From: Collinsella aerofaciens
GTDB lineage: Bacteria; Actinomycetota; Coriobacteriia; Coriobacteriales; Coriobacteriaceae
DNA: 64,000 bases
Reading direction: 5' to 3'
Assembly: GCF_015558785.1 (NCBI RefSeq)
Contig: NZ_JADMOP010000006.1
Span: 39,677-103,676 of the forward strand
The notes beneath the pieces were generated by a model, which saw nothing but the letters and a program-made list of their open reading frames with translations, did no database searches and was not told where the DNA came from. Positions 54,510-64,000 of this stretch are shown one piece after another. Position 1 is the first letter of the stretch. Every line of letters begins with the position of its first letter. A program made the translations under genes and the position numbers.

Positions 54510-54727
54510 TGTCTTGATCTGTAACAGGAAGACAGTCTTTGAGCCTCTAGTTGTTACAGAACAAGATCTTTCGGCAGCCGCCAACCTTCCGTCTCAATCT
54601 GTAACAGTTAGACGTTCTCCAGCCCCCAAACGTTACAGATTTAGACAAACCAGCGGCGCCCAAGCGTTCGTCTCGATCTGTAACAGGTAGACCGGTTTTT
54701 TGTCCCTAAACGTTACAGATTGAGACA
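54510..54727. repeat. 59-bp palindrome array D (3 units)
   Basis: Units are at 54510-54568, 54590-54647 and 54669-54727, with 21-nt linkers. The middle unit is 58 bp because its centre has 24 bases. The right arms of units 2 and 3 begin CGTTACAG instead of TGTTACAG. It fills the gap between the nuclease-like gene and the unknown gene upstream. Confidence 0.97.
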
Positions 54728-54763
54728 AAGTCAGGGGCAGCAGAGCGACACCAGTAACACCCC

Positions 54764-55471
54764 CTACTCCCACTCCTGCTCGTAGATGTTGAGCGACTTT
54801 ACGTACCGCCCCTGGGCGCCCATGATGTCGCGGACCAGACGCAAGAAGAAACTGATGCACGAGGTGTCAAAGCCATCCTGCAGGTCCTCCGGATGCACCG
54901 CACCAGGCCCATCGACCGCCGTGTCACTCAGGCGTGCGATGTCATACAGATAGAGTTGTCCCGCCGTCAGCCAGACATCGTCGACGCAGGCGAGGCGCAC
55001 CGCAATCGCTCCGTCGCTCCAATGCTCCTTTTGCACGATATGCGGATCGTAGACGTCAAAGCGACGGTCGGTGCGTGTGTCCTTCAGCGCGACCATACCA
55101 GTCGCAGGATCCTTGTCCAAAATGCCAAAGCGCGAGAAATACTGCGTGTCGTATACCTGCTCGAGCCGCTTGAGCGAGGCAGGCGAAAGCGATGCCGGCG
55201 GCTCATCAACATACAGCTCGAGCAGCGTCTTGCCATGGCGATAGGGGCGCTCGAAGAGCAGCCAATCGGTAAATGCCATGTTGTAGGCCATGATTTCGTT
55301 TTGGGAAGGCTCGGTGCAATAGCCGAGCCACGGGTCGACAATGATCTCGAACTGCTCGCGCGCCGGCTCCAAAAACTGAAACTTCCGCAGCATCCAAAAA
55401 TGGGCCATGTCGGCAATATCGTTACCGACGGCTTCGGCCAGATGCGCTCGGTCTAAAACGTGGTCAGTCAC
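54764..55471 (-). CDS. Unidentified 235-residue protein
   Basis: A soluble acidic protein with no signal peptide or membrane segment. It begins MTDHVLDRAHLAEAVGNDIAD and holds the phrases EIIVDPWLGYCTEPSQNEIM and FERPYRHGKTLLELYVDEP. I do not recognise a family. GTG start at 55471 with GAGGAGG upstream. Codon use is like its neighbours, so it looks like a real gene. It ends 37 bases before array D. Confidence 0.7.
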   Translation of the reverse strand: MTDHVLDRAHLAEAVGNDIADMAHFWMLRKFQFLEPAREQFEIIVDPWLGYCTEPSQNEIMAYNMAFTDWLLFERPYRHGKTLLELYVDEPPASLSPASLKRLEQVYDTQYFSRFGILDKDPATGMVALKDTRTDRRFDVYDPHIVQKEHWSDGAIAVRLACVDDVWLTAGQLYLYDIARLSDTAVDGPGAVHPEDLQDGFDTSCISFFLRLVRDIMGAQGRYVKSLNIYEQEWE

Positions 55472-55773
55472 GGCATCCTCCTCAAACTGATGAACCTCAA
55501 TTTGAGCTTACGAGGAGGGTGGGCAGCCACTGTCAGCACGGACAAAATAGGCCTCCGGCTGCAAACCAACTGCTGACCAAACACTTGACGGGATGCTTGA
55601 CCGAAAATGCGCACCGCAATAAAACCGCAGGTAAACATAGACGGCCAACCCGCCCTTTTGAGCCATATGCCCACAGCCACCACAGAAACAACAGGTGACC
55701 ACAGCTCAAAAAGACGCCGAATGGACACTCGCGCGTCGACAAACGAACAAATCGGTCGCAAACCCGCAAGAAG

Positions 55774-55858
55774 TGTCCCCGAATGCCGACCCAAAAGGAA
55801 CGTCCCCAGCATGCCGGCACTTGGGGACGCTCCTTATGTGCCGGCAGTTGGGGACAGC
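55774..55858. repeat. GTCCCC / GCCGGC box cluster
   Basis: Four related boxes: GTCCCCgaatGCCGAC, GTCCCCagcatGCCGGCA, then inverted GCCGGCActtGGGGAC and GCCGGCAgttGGGGAC. The central pair forms a palindrome around GCCGGC. It lies downstream of gltD. The rest of the 416-bp gap (55472-55887) shows no supported gene. Confidence 0.7.
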
Positions 55859-55887
55859 CCTTGACGATTCAATTGTGAACAGCCGCC

Positions 55888-57369
<1,482 letters not shown>

Positions 57370-57374
57370 GGCAC

Positions 57375-60300
57375 TTACGCCTCCTTCTTGGTCGAAGCAA
57401 CAGAGCTGGCGGTGGCGGGCGCAGCGCCAGCAACACCACCCGCCACATCAAAGCGAGCGACATCGGCGGCGTCGGCGCGACCGGTCACAATGTCAAACGC
57501 CAGCTCCTCGGCCTGCGCATGCGTCTTGCCGACGGCCTCGGCGGAGGCGACAATCGCCAGCACGCGCTCGTACTCGGTTGGAATGACCTTCACAAAGTGC
57601 TTGCTCATCGTCTCAAAGCTGTAGAGCAGCTTAATACCGCGCGGGCTCTGCGTCGCGTCCACGTGCTCCTGGATGAGCGCACGAATCTGCGCCAGCTCGC
57701 CGGCCGTCGGGGCCTTGAGCTCAACGCTCTCGTGGTTCACACGGGCATCGAGCGTGCCGTACTGGTCAAAGACATAAGCCACGCCACCCGTCATACCGGC
57801 AGCGAAGTTCTGCCCGACCTCACCCAGGATGAGCGCCAGACCGCCCGTCATGTACTCGCAGCCATGGTTGCCGCAACCCTCGACCACCACGGTGGCACCG
57901 GAGTTGCGTACGCCAAAGCGCTGGCCGGCCAGGCCGTTAATAAAGCCACGGCCGCTCGTAGCGCCAAAGAACGCAACGTTGCCCACGATGATGTTCTCGT
58001 CGAACTTGTAGGTCGCATGCGGGTTGGGGCGCACCGACACCTCGCCGCCCGAAAGACCCTTGCCAAAGTAGTCGTTGGCGTCGCCGCACACGTTGAGTGT
58101 AATGCCGCGCGGCAGGAAGGCGCCAAAGCTCTGACCAGCCGAACCATCGCAATCGATGGTAATGGAGCCGGCAGGCAGACCCTCGGGATGCGCCTTGGTC
58201 ACCGCATTGCCCAGGATGGTGCCCACGCAACGGTTGACGTTGGCGATATCGGCGCGGAAGCGAATCGGACGCAGGTGCGCACGGGCATCGGCCGTATAGG
58301 GCACAAACAACGTGGAGTCGAGCGTCTTGTCGAGCTCGCTGTCCGCGGCCATCTGCGGCAGGAAGTGGCGACCGTCGGCACCCGAGATATGAGCGCCGAA
58401 CTCGCAGGTCGCGCTCGCCAGCACGGGCGACAAATCGAGCAGGTTGGCCTTGCGGTTGCCCGGGACCTCGATCTGGCGCAAGCACTCGGGATGGCCGACC
58501 ATCTCATCGATGGTGCGGAAGCCCAGGCTCGCCATGACCTCGCGCAACTGCTCGGCAACAAAGAGCATAAAGCGCTCGACGTGCTCGGGCTTGCCGCGGA
58601 AGCCACGACGCAGGCGGCAGTTTTGCGTAGCGATGCCGGCCGGGCAGGTATCCTGCTGGCAGTCACGCTGCATGAGGCAGCCCATGGAGATGAGCGGCAT
58701 GGTCGCAAAGCCAAACTCCTCGGCACCCAACAGGCAGGCAACGGCGACATCGGTACCGTCCATAAGCTTGCCGTCGGCCTCGAGCACCACGCGCGAGCGC
58801 AGGCCGTTTTGCAGCAGCGTCTGCTGGGCCTCGGCAAGGCCAAGCTCCAGCGGCAGACCCGCGTGCCAGATAGAGTCGCGCGCAGCGGCACCCGAGCCGC
58901 CATTGTGGCCGCTGATCAAGATCTTGTCGGCAGCGCCCTTGGCAACACCAGTGGCGATGGTGCCGACGCCGGCCTCGCTGACCAGCTTGACCGACACGCG
59001 TGCGCCGGGATTGGCGTTCTTAAGATCGAAGATCAGCTCTGCCAGGTCCTCGATGGAGTAGATGTCGTGGTGCGGCGGAGGTGAGATCAGGCCGATGCCG
59101 GGCGTGGACTGACGGACCTCGGCAATCCAGGGGTAGACCTTCTTGCCGGGCAGGTGACCGCCCTCGCCAGGCTTGGCGCCCTGGGCCATCTTGATCTGAA
59201 TCTCGAAGGCGCTGCACAGATAACGGCTTGTCACGCCAAAGCGCGCGCTTGCCACCTGCTTGATCGCGGAGTTCTTGGAGTCGCCGTTGGCCAGCGGGGT
59301 CTCGCGACGCGGGTCCTCGCCGCCCTCGCCGGAGTTGGAACGGCCGTGCAGGCGGTTCATGGCGATGGCCATGCACTCGTGTGCTTCCTTGCTGATGGAG
59401 CCGTACGACATGGCACCGGTATTAAAGCGGCGGACGATGTTGAGCGCGGGCTCCACCTCGTCGAGCGAAACCGGCGTGCGACCGTTGGCATTAAAGTCGA
59501 GCAAGTCACGCAGGCGCACGGCACGGCCCGTGAGGTGCAGGCGGGCGCTGTACTCCTTAAAGGTGTCGTAGCTGTCCTCGCGGCAGGCGGTCTGCAGCAA
59601 GTAGACGGTCTGCGGATCGATGAGGTGATCCTCGCCGCCGAGCGGGCGCCACTTGGTCAGGCCCAACGTGGGCAGCTGATCGGGAGCCGGGCTCTTAAGG
59701 ATAGCGAGTGCGGCGTCGTAGCGCTCGTTTTGCTCGCGCTCAACGTCCTCGACACCCATACCGCCCACACGGCTCACCGTGCCGGCGAAGTACGCGTTGA
59801 CGAACTCCGGAGTGAAGCCCACGGCCTCGAAGATCTGCGCCGAATGGTAGCTCTGCACCGTGGAGATGCCCATCTTGGACATGATGGAGACGATGCCGGC
59901 GGTCGCAGCCTTGTTGTAGTTGGCAATGCCCTGCTCGGCTGTCACGTCCAGATCGCCGTGCGCCGCCAAGTCGCGAATGCACGCATGCGCGTTGTACGGA
60001 TAGATGCCGCTCGCGGAGTAGCCCACCAGCGCCGCAAAGTCGTGCGGGGACACGGCGTCGCCACACTCCACCACGATGTCGGCAAAGGTACGCACGCCGG
60101 CGCGGATCAGGTGGTTGTGCACGCAGCCCACGGCGAGCAGCGACGGTACGGGCACCTCGCCCGCGGCGGCACGGTCGCTCAACACCACGATGTTCACGCC
60201 GTCACGGACCGCGGCCTCAACGTCCTCTGCAAGCTGCTTGAGCGCAGCCTGCAGCGCACCCTCGCCGGCATCGCGGCGGTAGACGGCACGGAAACGGCGG

Positions 60301-62072
60301 GTCTTAAAGCCCACGCGGTCGATGGCGCAGATACGCTCGAACTCCTCCTCGCTCAGCAGCGGACGCTCCAGGCGCACCAGCTGACAGGCCGTACGGGAGT
60401 CCTCGAGCAGGTTGCCGTGGTTGCCCAGGTAGAGCGTGGTCGAGGTGACCATATGCTCGCGAAGAGCGTCGATGGGCGGATTCGTGACCTGAGCGAACAG
60501 CTGATAGAAGTAGTCGAAGAACGAGCGCGTCTTCTTGGACAGGCAGGCCAGCGGCGCATCGATACCCATCGAGGCGAGCGGCGCCTTGCCCTGCTGGGCC
60601 ATGGGACGCACGACTTCGTCAACATCATCCCAGTGATACCCGAGCTTGGCCATGCGCACGGCGGCGGGCACCTCGGTATCCTCGGCGGGCGTGGGCGCGA
60701 CGGGCTTGTCGAGCGCGTCGACGGTCAGCGTCTCCTCGGCGATCCAGTCGCGATAGGGCTTTTCCTTGGCGTAACGGGCGCGCAGCTCGTCGTTGTAGAT
60801 GACGCGGCCGCGGGCAAAATCGACCTCGAGCATCTGGCCCGGTCCCAGACAGCCGCTCGTCAGGATGTTCTCGGGGCTCACCTCGATGGTGCCCACCTCG
60901 CTTGCCAGCATAAAGCGACCGTCGCGCATCACATAGTAGCGGGCGGGACGCAGGCCGTTACGGTCGAGGGCGGCACCCAGCGTGCGACCGTCGGTAAAGG
61001 CGATGGCCGCCGGGCCATCCCACGGCTCCATGAGCATGGACTGGTAAGCGTCGTAGGCGCGGCGCTCCTCACTCAGGCTGTCGTTGTGGTCCCACGGCTC
61101 GGGCAACAGCATGGACGCGGCACGCGTAAGCGGGCGACCGTTCATGACCAAAAACTCAAGCACGTTGTCCAGAATCGCGGAATCGGAGCCCTCGCGGTTG
61201 ATGATGGGCATCACGCGCTCAAGATCATGCTGCAGCACGGGACTGTACAGGTTGGGCTCGCGGGCGCGGATCCAGTTGACGTTGCCCTTGAGGGTGTTGA
61301 TCTCGCCGTTATGGATGATATAACGGTTGGGGTGCGCGCGTTCCCAGCTGGGCGTGGTGTTGGTGGAGTAGCGCGAGTGGACGAGCGCCACGGCCGTCTT
61401 GACGGCGGCGTCGTTGAGATCGATGAAGAAGCGGCGCATCTGCGTGGCGACCAGCATACCCTTGTACACGATGGTGCGCGAGCTCATGGAGCACACATAG
61501 AAGATCTTGTCGCGCAGGGCAAACTCGACGTCGGCCTTCTTCTCGATGGTGCGGCGGCACACGTACAGACGACGCTCGAAGGCATCGCCGGCGGGCGTGT
61601 CGTCCGGACGGCCCAGGAAGGCCTGCAAGATGGTGGGCATGCAGGCGCGGGCCGTCTCGCCCAAATCGTGCGGGTCGACCGGCACCTCGCGCCAAAAAAG
61701 CAGCGGCACGCCGGCCTCGGCGCAGCCCTCCTCAAACACGCGGCGGGCATCCTCTACGCCCTTGTCGTCCTGCGGGAAGAACAGCATGGCCACGCCATAG
61801 TCGCCCTCTGCCGGCAGAATCTGGCCGCACTTTTGAGCCTCTTTGCGGAAAAAATGATGCGGAACCTGGAACAGGATTCCGGCGCCGTCGCCGGTGTTCT
61901 TCTCGAGTCCGGTGCCGCCGCGGTGCTCCAAGTTGACCAGAATGGACAGCGCATCGTCCAGAATCTGGTGATGACGCTCACCGTTGATATCGGCAAGCGC
62001 GCCGATGCCACATGCATCGTGGTCGAATTCGGGGCGATAAAGGCCCTGCTGCTGAGCGGAATCTGCCTGCAT
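57375..62072 (-). CDS. gltB: Glutamate synthase large subunit
   Basis: The 1565-residue protein makes glutamate from glutamine and 2-oxoglutarate. It has a class II glutamine amidotransferase domain whose catalytic Cys21 (DHDACGIGALAD) is exposed after removal of about 20 residues, a central domain, the FMN/3Fe-4S synthase domain (ILISGHNGGSGAAARDS; MQRDCQQDTCPAGIATQ), and a C-terminal beta-helix rich in Gly. ATG at 62072 with GGGAGG upstream. Operon gltB-gltD for ammonium assimilation. Confidence 0.98.
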   Translation of the reverse strand: MQADSAQQQGLYRPEFDHDACGIGALADINGERHHQILDDALSILVNLEHRGGTGLEKNTGDGAGILFQVPHHFFRKEAQKCGQILPAEGDYGVAMLFFPQDDKGVEDARRVFEEGCAEAGVPLLFWREVPVDPHDLGETARACMPTILQAFLGRPDDTPAGDAFERRLYVCRRTIEKKADVEFALRDKIFYVCSMSSRTIVYKGMLVATQMRRFFIDLNDAAVKTAVALVHSRYSTNTTPSWERAHPNRYIIHNGEINTLKGNVNWIRAREPNLYSPVLQHDLERVMPIINREGSDSAILDNVLEFLVMNGRPLTRAASMLLPEPWDHNDSLSEERRAYDAYQSMLMEPWDGPAAIAFTDGRTLGAALDRNGLRPARYYVMRDGRFMLASEVGTIEVSPENILTSGCLGPGQMLEVDFARGRVIYNDELRARYAKEKPYRDWIAEETLTVDALDKPVAPTPAEDTEVPAAVRMAKLGYHWDDVDEVVRPMAQQGKAPLASMGIDAPLACLSKKTRSFFDYFYQLFAQVTNPPIDALREHMVTSTTLYLGNHGNLLEDSRTACQLVRLERPLLSEEEFERICAIDRVGFKTRRFRAVYRRDAGEGALQAALKQLAEDVEAAVRDGVNIVVLSDRAAAGEVPVPSLLAVGCVHNHLIRAGVRTFADIVVECGDAVSPHDFAALVGYSASGIYPYNAHACIRDLAAHGDLDVTAEQGIANYNKAATAGIVSIMSKMGISTVQSYHSAQIFEAVGFTPEFVNAYFAGTVSRVGGMGVEDVEREQNERYDAALAILKSPAPDQLPTLGLTKWRPLGGEDHLIDPQTVYLLQTACREDSYDTFKEYSARLHLTGRAVRLRDLLDFNANGRTPVSLDEVEPALNIVRRFNTGAMSYGSISKEAHECMAIAMNRLHGRSNSGEGGEDPRRETPLANGDSKNSAIKQVASARFGVTSRYLCSAFEIQIKMAQGAKPGEGGHLPGKKVYPWIAEVRQSTPGIGLISPPPHHDIYSIEDLAELIFDLKNANPGARVSVKLVSEAGVGTIATGVAKGAADKILISGHNGGSGAAARDSIWHAGLPLELGLAEAQQTLLQNGLRSRVVLEADGKLMDGTDVAVACLLGAEEFGFATMPLISMGCLMQRDCQQDTCPAGIATQNCRLRRGFRGKPEHVERFMLFVAEQLREVMASLGFRTIDEMVGHPECLRQIEVPGNRKANLLDLSPVLASATCEFGAHISGADGRHFLPQMAADSELDKTLDSTLFVPYTADARAHLRPIRFRADIANVNRCVGTILGNAVTKAHPEGLPAGSITIDCDGSAGQSFGAFLPRGITLNVCGDANDYFGKGLSGGEVSVRPNPHATYKFDENIIVGNVAFFGATSGRGFINGLAGQRFGVRNSGATVVVEGCGNHGCEYMTGGLALILGEVGQNFAAGMTGGVAYVFDQYGTLDARVNHESVELKAPTAGELAQIRALIQEHVDATQSPRGIKLLYSFETMSKHFVKVIPTEYERVLAIVASAEAVGKTHAQAEELAFDIVTGRADAADVARFDVAGGVAGAAPATASSVASTKKEA

Positions 62073-62255
62073 CGCGATCCTCCCCTAGATATTTAGACAG
62101 TCAGTTGAATAGGGATACTAGGAGCATCGCCGGCCCGTTGTGTTTCCCACCCGTTTCGAAACAATCGCGTAACGCGCGCCCTGCGAGTGGGTGCCGCCGA
62201 GCTCAAGGACGACAACAAGGGCCCCAAGTTCGGCCCGTATGCTCACCGCTTCAAA

Positions 62256-62474
62256 CATCTCAATCTGTAACAGGAAGACCCAATTTTGGCGCCTAGATGT
62301 TACAGATTGAGATGTTTTCGAGAGACAGTTCCGAATGTCTCGATCTGTAACACGAAGGGCCGGTTTTTGCAGCTAACTGTTACAGATCGAGATTTTCCAT
62401 AGGACCATTTCTTCCTGTCTCGATCTGTAACACCTAGGTCCAATTTCCATCCCTAGTTGTTACAGATCAAGACA
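62256..62474. repeat. 59-bp palindrome array E (3 units)
   Basis: Units are at 62256-62314, 62336-62394 and 62416-62474, exactly 80 bases apart, with 21-nt linkers. It lies in the 522-bp gap between the divergent gltB and Nramp genes. Between gltB and the array, 62171-62255 reads like a short stretch of coding sequence (see findings). Confidence 0.97.
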
Positions 62475-62519
62475 TTTCGGCAACTCCTTTCCCCATCCTA
62501 TTCAAATACAACAATTTTG

Positions 62520-62550
62520 TTAGTCTCGGTTAACCTTTAAGCCTAAAACG
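62520..62550. promoter_or_regulatory. Possible DtxR/MntR-type operator before the Nramp gene
   Basis: TTAGTCTCGGTTAACCTTTAA partly matches the TTAGGNNNNSCTAACCTAA pattern of DtxR/IdeR/MntR operators, 45-75 bases before the start. Metal control of an Nramp gene is expected, but the match is imperfect. Confidence 0.35.
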
Positions 62551-62594
62551 GGTACCCTTTACGGCGTCAAACAAACGGCACGCAGGAGTGCACC

Positions 62595-63851
62595 ATGCTC
62601 AACCATCTCAAACAACACTTTGGTTCCCGGCGCACCGGTGGTCACGGAGGCCTAGACATTGCGCGGCACATCGGCCCCGGGCTGCTCGTGACCGTCGGCT
62701 TTATCGACCCGGGCAACTGGGCCTCCAATATGGCCGCGGGCTCGCAGTTTGGCTACGCGCTGCTGTGGATCGTCACGCTGTCCACAATTATGCTCATTGT
62801 GCTGCAGCACAACGCGGCGCACCTGGGCATCGCCACGGGCACCTGTCTTGCCGAGGCCACGACACACTACCTCCCCCGCATCGTGGGACACATGGTGCTC
62901 GCCAGCGCCTATCTCGCGACCATCGCCACCGCCATGGCCGAAGTCCTGGGTGGCGCGATTGCCCTTCAAATGCTCTTTGGGCTGCCCGTGCGCGCGGGCT
63001 GCGTCATCGTGGCGGCAGTATCGATGGCGATGCTCATGACGAGCTCCTACAAGCGCGCCGAGCGATGGATCATCGCCTTCGTAGGCGTGGTAGGACTCTC
63101 GTTTTTGGCTGAGCTTACGCTGGTCAAGGTCGACTGGCCGCAGGCCGCCGCAAGCTGGATCACACCCAGTATGCCCACCGGCTCGGCCGCGATTATCGTA
63201 AGTGTCCTAGGCGCGGTTGTTATGCCTCACAACCTCTTCCTGCACTCCGAGGTCATCCAATCCATGCACTTCGAAGGCCAAGGCGAGCAAGTTATCGAAG
63301 AACGTCTGCGCTACGAGCTCTTCGACACGCTCTTTTCGATGGGCGTGGGCTGGGCAATCAACTCGGCCATGGTCATCCTGGCCGCAACGACCTTCTTTGC
63401 GCACAGCATTGTCGTAGACGACCTCGCCGTCGCAGCGGCCACGCTCTCCCCCATCTTGGGCCCGGCGAGCTCGACCATCTTTGCGGTAGCGCTGCTGTTC
63501 GCGGGACTATCGAGCAGCGTGACAGCGGGCATGGCGGCGGGAACCATCACCGCGGGCATGTTCGACGAGGAATACGACATCCACGACCGACATTCCTCGA
63601 TCGGGGTGGCGGCTTGTTTCGTCGGCGCAGTGGCGGCGTGCTTGGTCGTCCCAAATCCTTTTGAGGGTCTCATCTGGAGTCAGGCACTGCTGTCGCTTCA
63701 ACTGCCGATTACGGTCTTTGTGCTCATACGGCTCACCAGCTCAGCCCGCGTTATGGGCAAATACGCCAACTCGCGCCCGCTCAACGCGCTGCTCGTAGGG
63801 ATTGGCGTCATCGTGACGATTCTCGACATCGTGCTGCTAACGGGGATGTAA
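62595..63851 (+). CDS. mntH: Nramp-family divalent metal transporter
   Basis: The 418-residue proton-coupled Mn2+/Fe2+ importer has about eleven transmembrane helices. Metal-site motifs are present: GFIDPGNWASN in helix 1 (Asp38, Asn41) and VVMPHNLFLHSEVI in helix 6, including the Met that favours transition metals over Mg2+. ATG at 62595 with CAGGAG upstream. The gene is bracketed by array E and the decayed unit F, and followed by a terminator. Confidence 0.93.
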   Translation: MLNHLKQHFGSRRTGGHGGLDIARHIGPGLLVTVGFIDPGNWASNMAAGSQFGYALLWIVTLSTIMLIVLQHNAAHLGIATGTCLAEATTHYLPRIVGHMVLASAYLATIATAMAEVLGGAIALQMLFGLPVRAGCVIVAAVSMAMLMTSSYKRAERWIIAFVGVVGLSFLAELTLVKVDWPQAAASWITPSMPTGSAAIIVSVLGAVVMPHNLFLHSEVIQSMHFEGQGEQVIEERLRYELFDTLFSMGVGWAINSAMVILAATTFFAHSIVVDDLAVAAATLSPILGPASSTIFAVALLFAGLSSSVTAGMAAGTITAGMFDEEYDIHDRHSSIGVAACFVGAVAACLVVPNPFEGLIWSQALLSLQLPITVFVLIRLTSSARVMGKYANSRPLNALLVGIGVIVTILDIVLLTGM

Positions 63852-63879
63852 TTGGGATGGCGTGACTGTCCAGATATAA

Positions 63880-63938
63880 CGTCTTAATCTGTAACACGTG
63901 AGACCGTTTTAAACCGTCAGATAAATCAGAACCACCCT
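63880..63938. repeat. Decayed 59-bp palindrome unit F
   Basis: The left arm is intact (CGTCTTAATCTGTAACA, 63880-63896). The expected right arm at about 63922 is missing apart from a CAGAT remnant near 63917. It lies just after the Nramp stop. Confidence 0.75.
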
Positions 63939-63960
63939 TAAAAAGGGTGGTTTGCTCTTA
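63929..63960 (+). terminator. Terminator after the Nramp gene
   Basis: Perfect stem AACCACCCTT-AAAA-AGGGTGGTT followed by TGCTCTTA. The last 40 bases of the window show nothing further. Confidence 0.8.
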
Positions 63961-64000
63961 GGGTATAACCCACGGGCCCCGGGCTCGCGTCTAAAGGCGC

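Noticed and set aside
54486..54584. N-terminal extension of the nuclease-like protein
   Set aside because: The added residues translate a 59-bp palindrome; the ATG at 54485 has its own ribosome binding site.
55468..55812. Minus-strand frame of about 114 codons between the unknown gene and gltD
   Set aside because: It runs through the GTCCCC/GCCGGC repeat boxes and overlaps the start of the unknown gene; composition is not protein-like.
59154..62096. 980-codon open frame on the plus strand opposite gltB
   Set aside because: It is antisense to a clearly conserved gene; high GC and codon bias keep the mirrored frame open. Composition (His/Arg/Gly/Val) is typical of such shadows.

Overview
The window reads as chromosomal DNA of a high-GC gut actinobacterium of the Coriobacteriia, most likely Collinsella. 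This is an inference from the GC- and CTC-rich codon use, AddAB instead of RecBCD, a TrpR-like YerC, an [FeFe] hydrogenase with flavin partner, formate-tetrahydrofolate ligase, and many dispersed intergenic palindromes. No rRNA, tRNA, prophage, transposase gene or CRISPR-cas locus is visible. Both ends are open: a protein start is cut at position 1, and the right end is non-coding.

Layout. 1-7.1 kb, mostly minus strand: fhs, ruvC-ruvA-ruvB (each pair joined by a TGATG overlap), a glutamine-dependent NAD synthetase homologue that has lost its recognisable catalytic residues, and a superoxide reductase. 7.2-21.5 kb, minus: SNF2 helicase, dnaE, addA and addB, a genome-maintenance block. 21.7-32 kb: YerC, a small membrane protein, an Rrf2 regulator divergent from cysK and mnmA (cysteine and tRNA thiolation), an M42 peptidase, an iron alcohol dehydrogenase, a YoaK-type membrane protein and a YgiQ radical SAM protein. 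32-43.6 kb, minus: CPBP protease, an orphan DinJ/RelB-like antitoxin, a tight four-gene operon (NuoF/GltD-type flavoprotein, [FeFe] hydrogenase, Tat-lipoprotein binding protein, fused ABC permease-ATPase), an EFR1 flavodoxin-ferredoxin protein and a DEAD-box RNA helicase with an RGG tail. 44-47.4 kb, plus: an FHA protein and a receptor-type Ser/Thr kinase broken by a frameshift. 48-51.7 kb, plus: copper island copA-copZ-csoR with a CsoR-type operator, then a zinc-ribbon membrane protein. 51.8-62.1 kb, minus: amidohydrolase, a DUF559/AbiEi-like nuclease-fold protein, an unknown protein, gltD and gltB. 62.6-63.9 kb, plus: an Nramp metal transporter.

The most unusual content is between the genes. 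One palindrome family occurs as 15 complete units and one decayed unit. Each unit has 17-nt arms (consensus TGTCTCGATCTGTAACA and its complement) around a 25-nt semi-palindromic centre, so 59 bp (one unit is 58). Units are joined by 21-22 nt linkers into arrays with a period of about 80 bp. The arrays bracket three loci: FHA-kinase, the DUF559 nuclease-like gene, and the Nramp gene. Other families seen are: a 63-bp palindrome (3 copies, always 23-17-23), a 31-bp GATCC-type motif (6 copies), a tri-palindrome with 40-bp period, a hairpin element with a conserved core and covarying outer stems (2 copies), and a roughly 250-bp element with conserved ends but unrelated interiors (2 copies). They resemble REPIN-like non-autonomous repeats, and the nuclease gene bracketed by the 59-bp family is a speculative candidate partner.

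Coordinates, start codons and repeat geometry were read directly from the sequence. Functional names rest on family motifs, and no database search was run.
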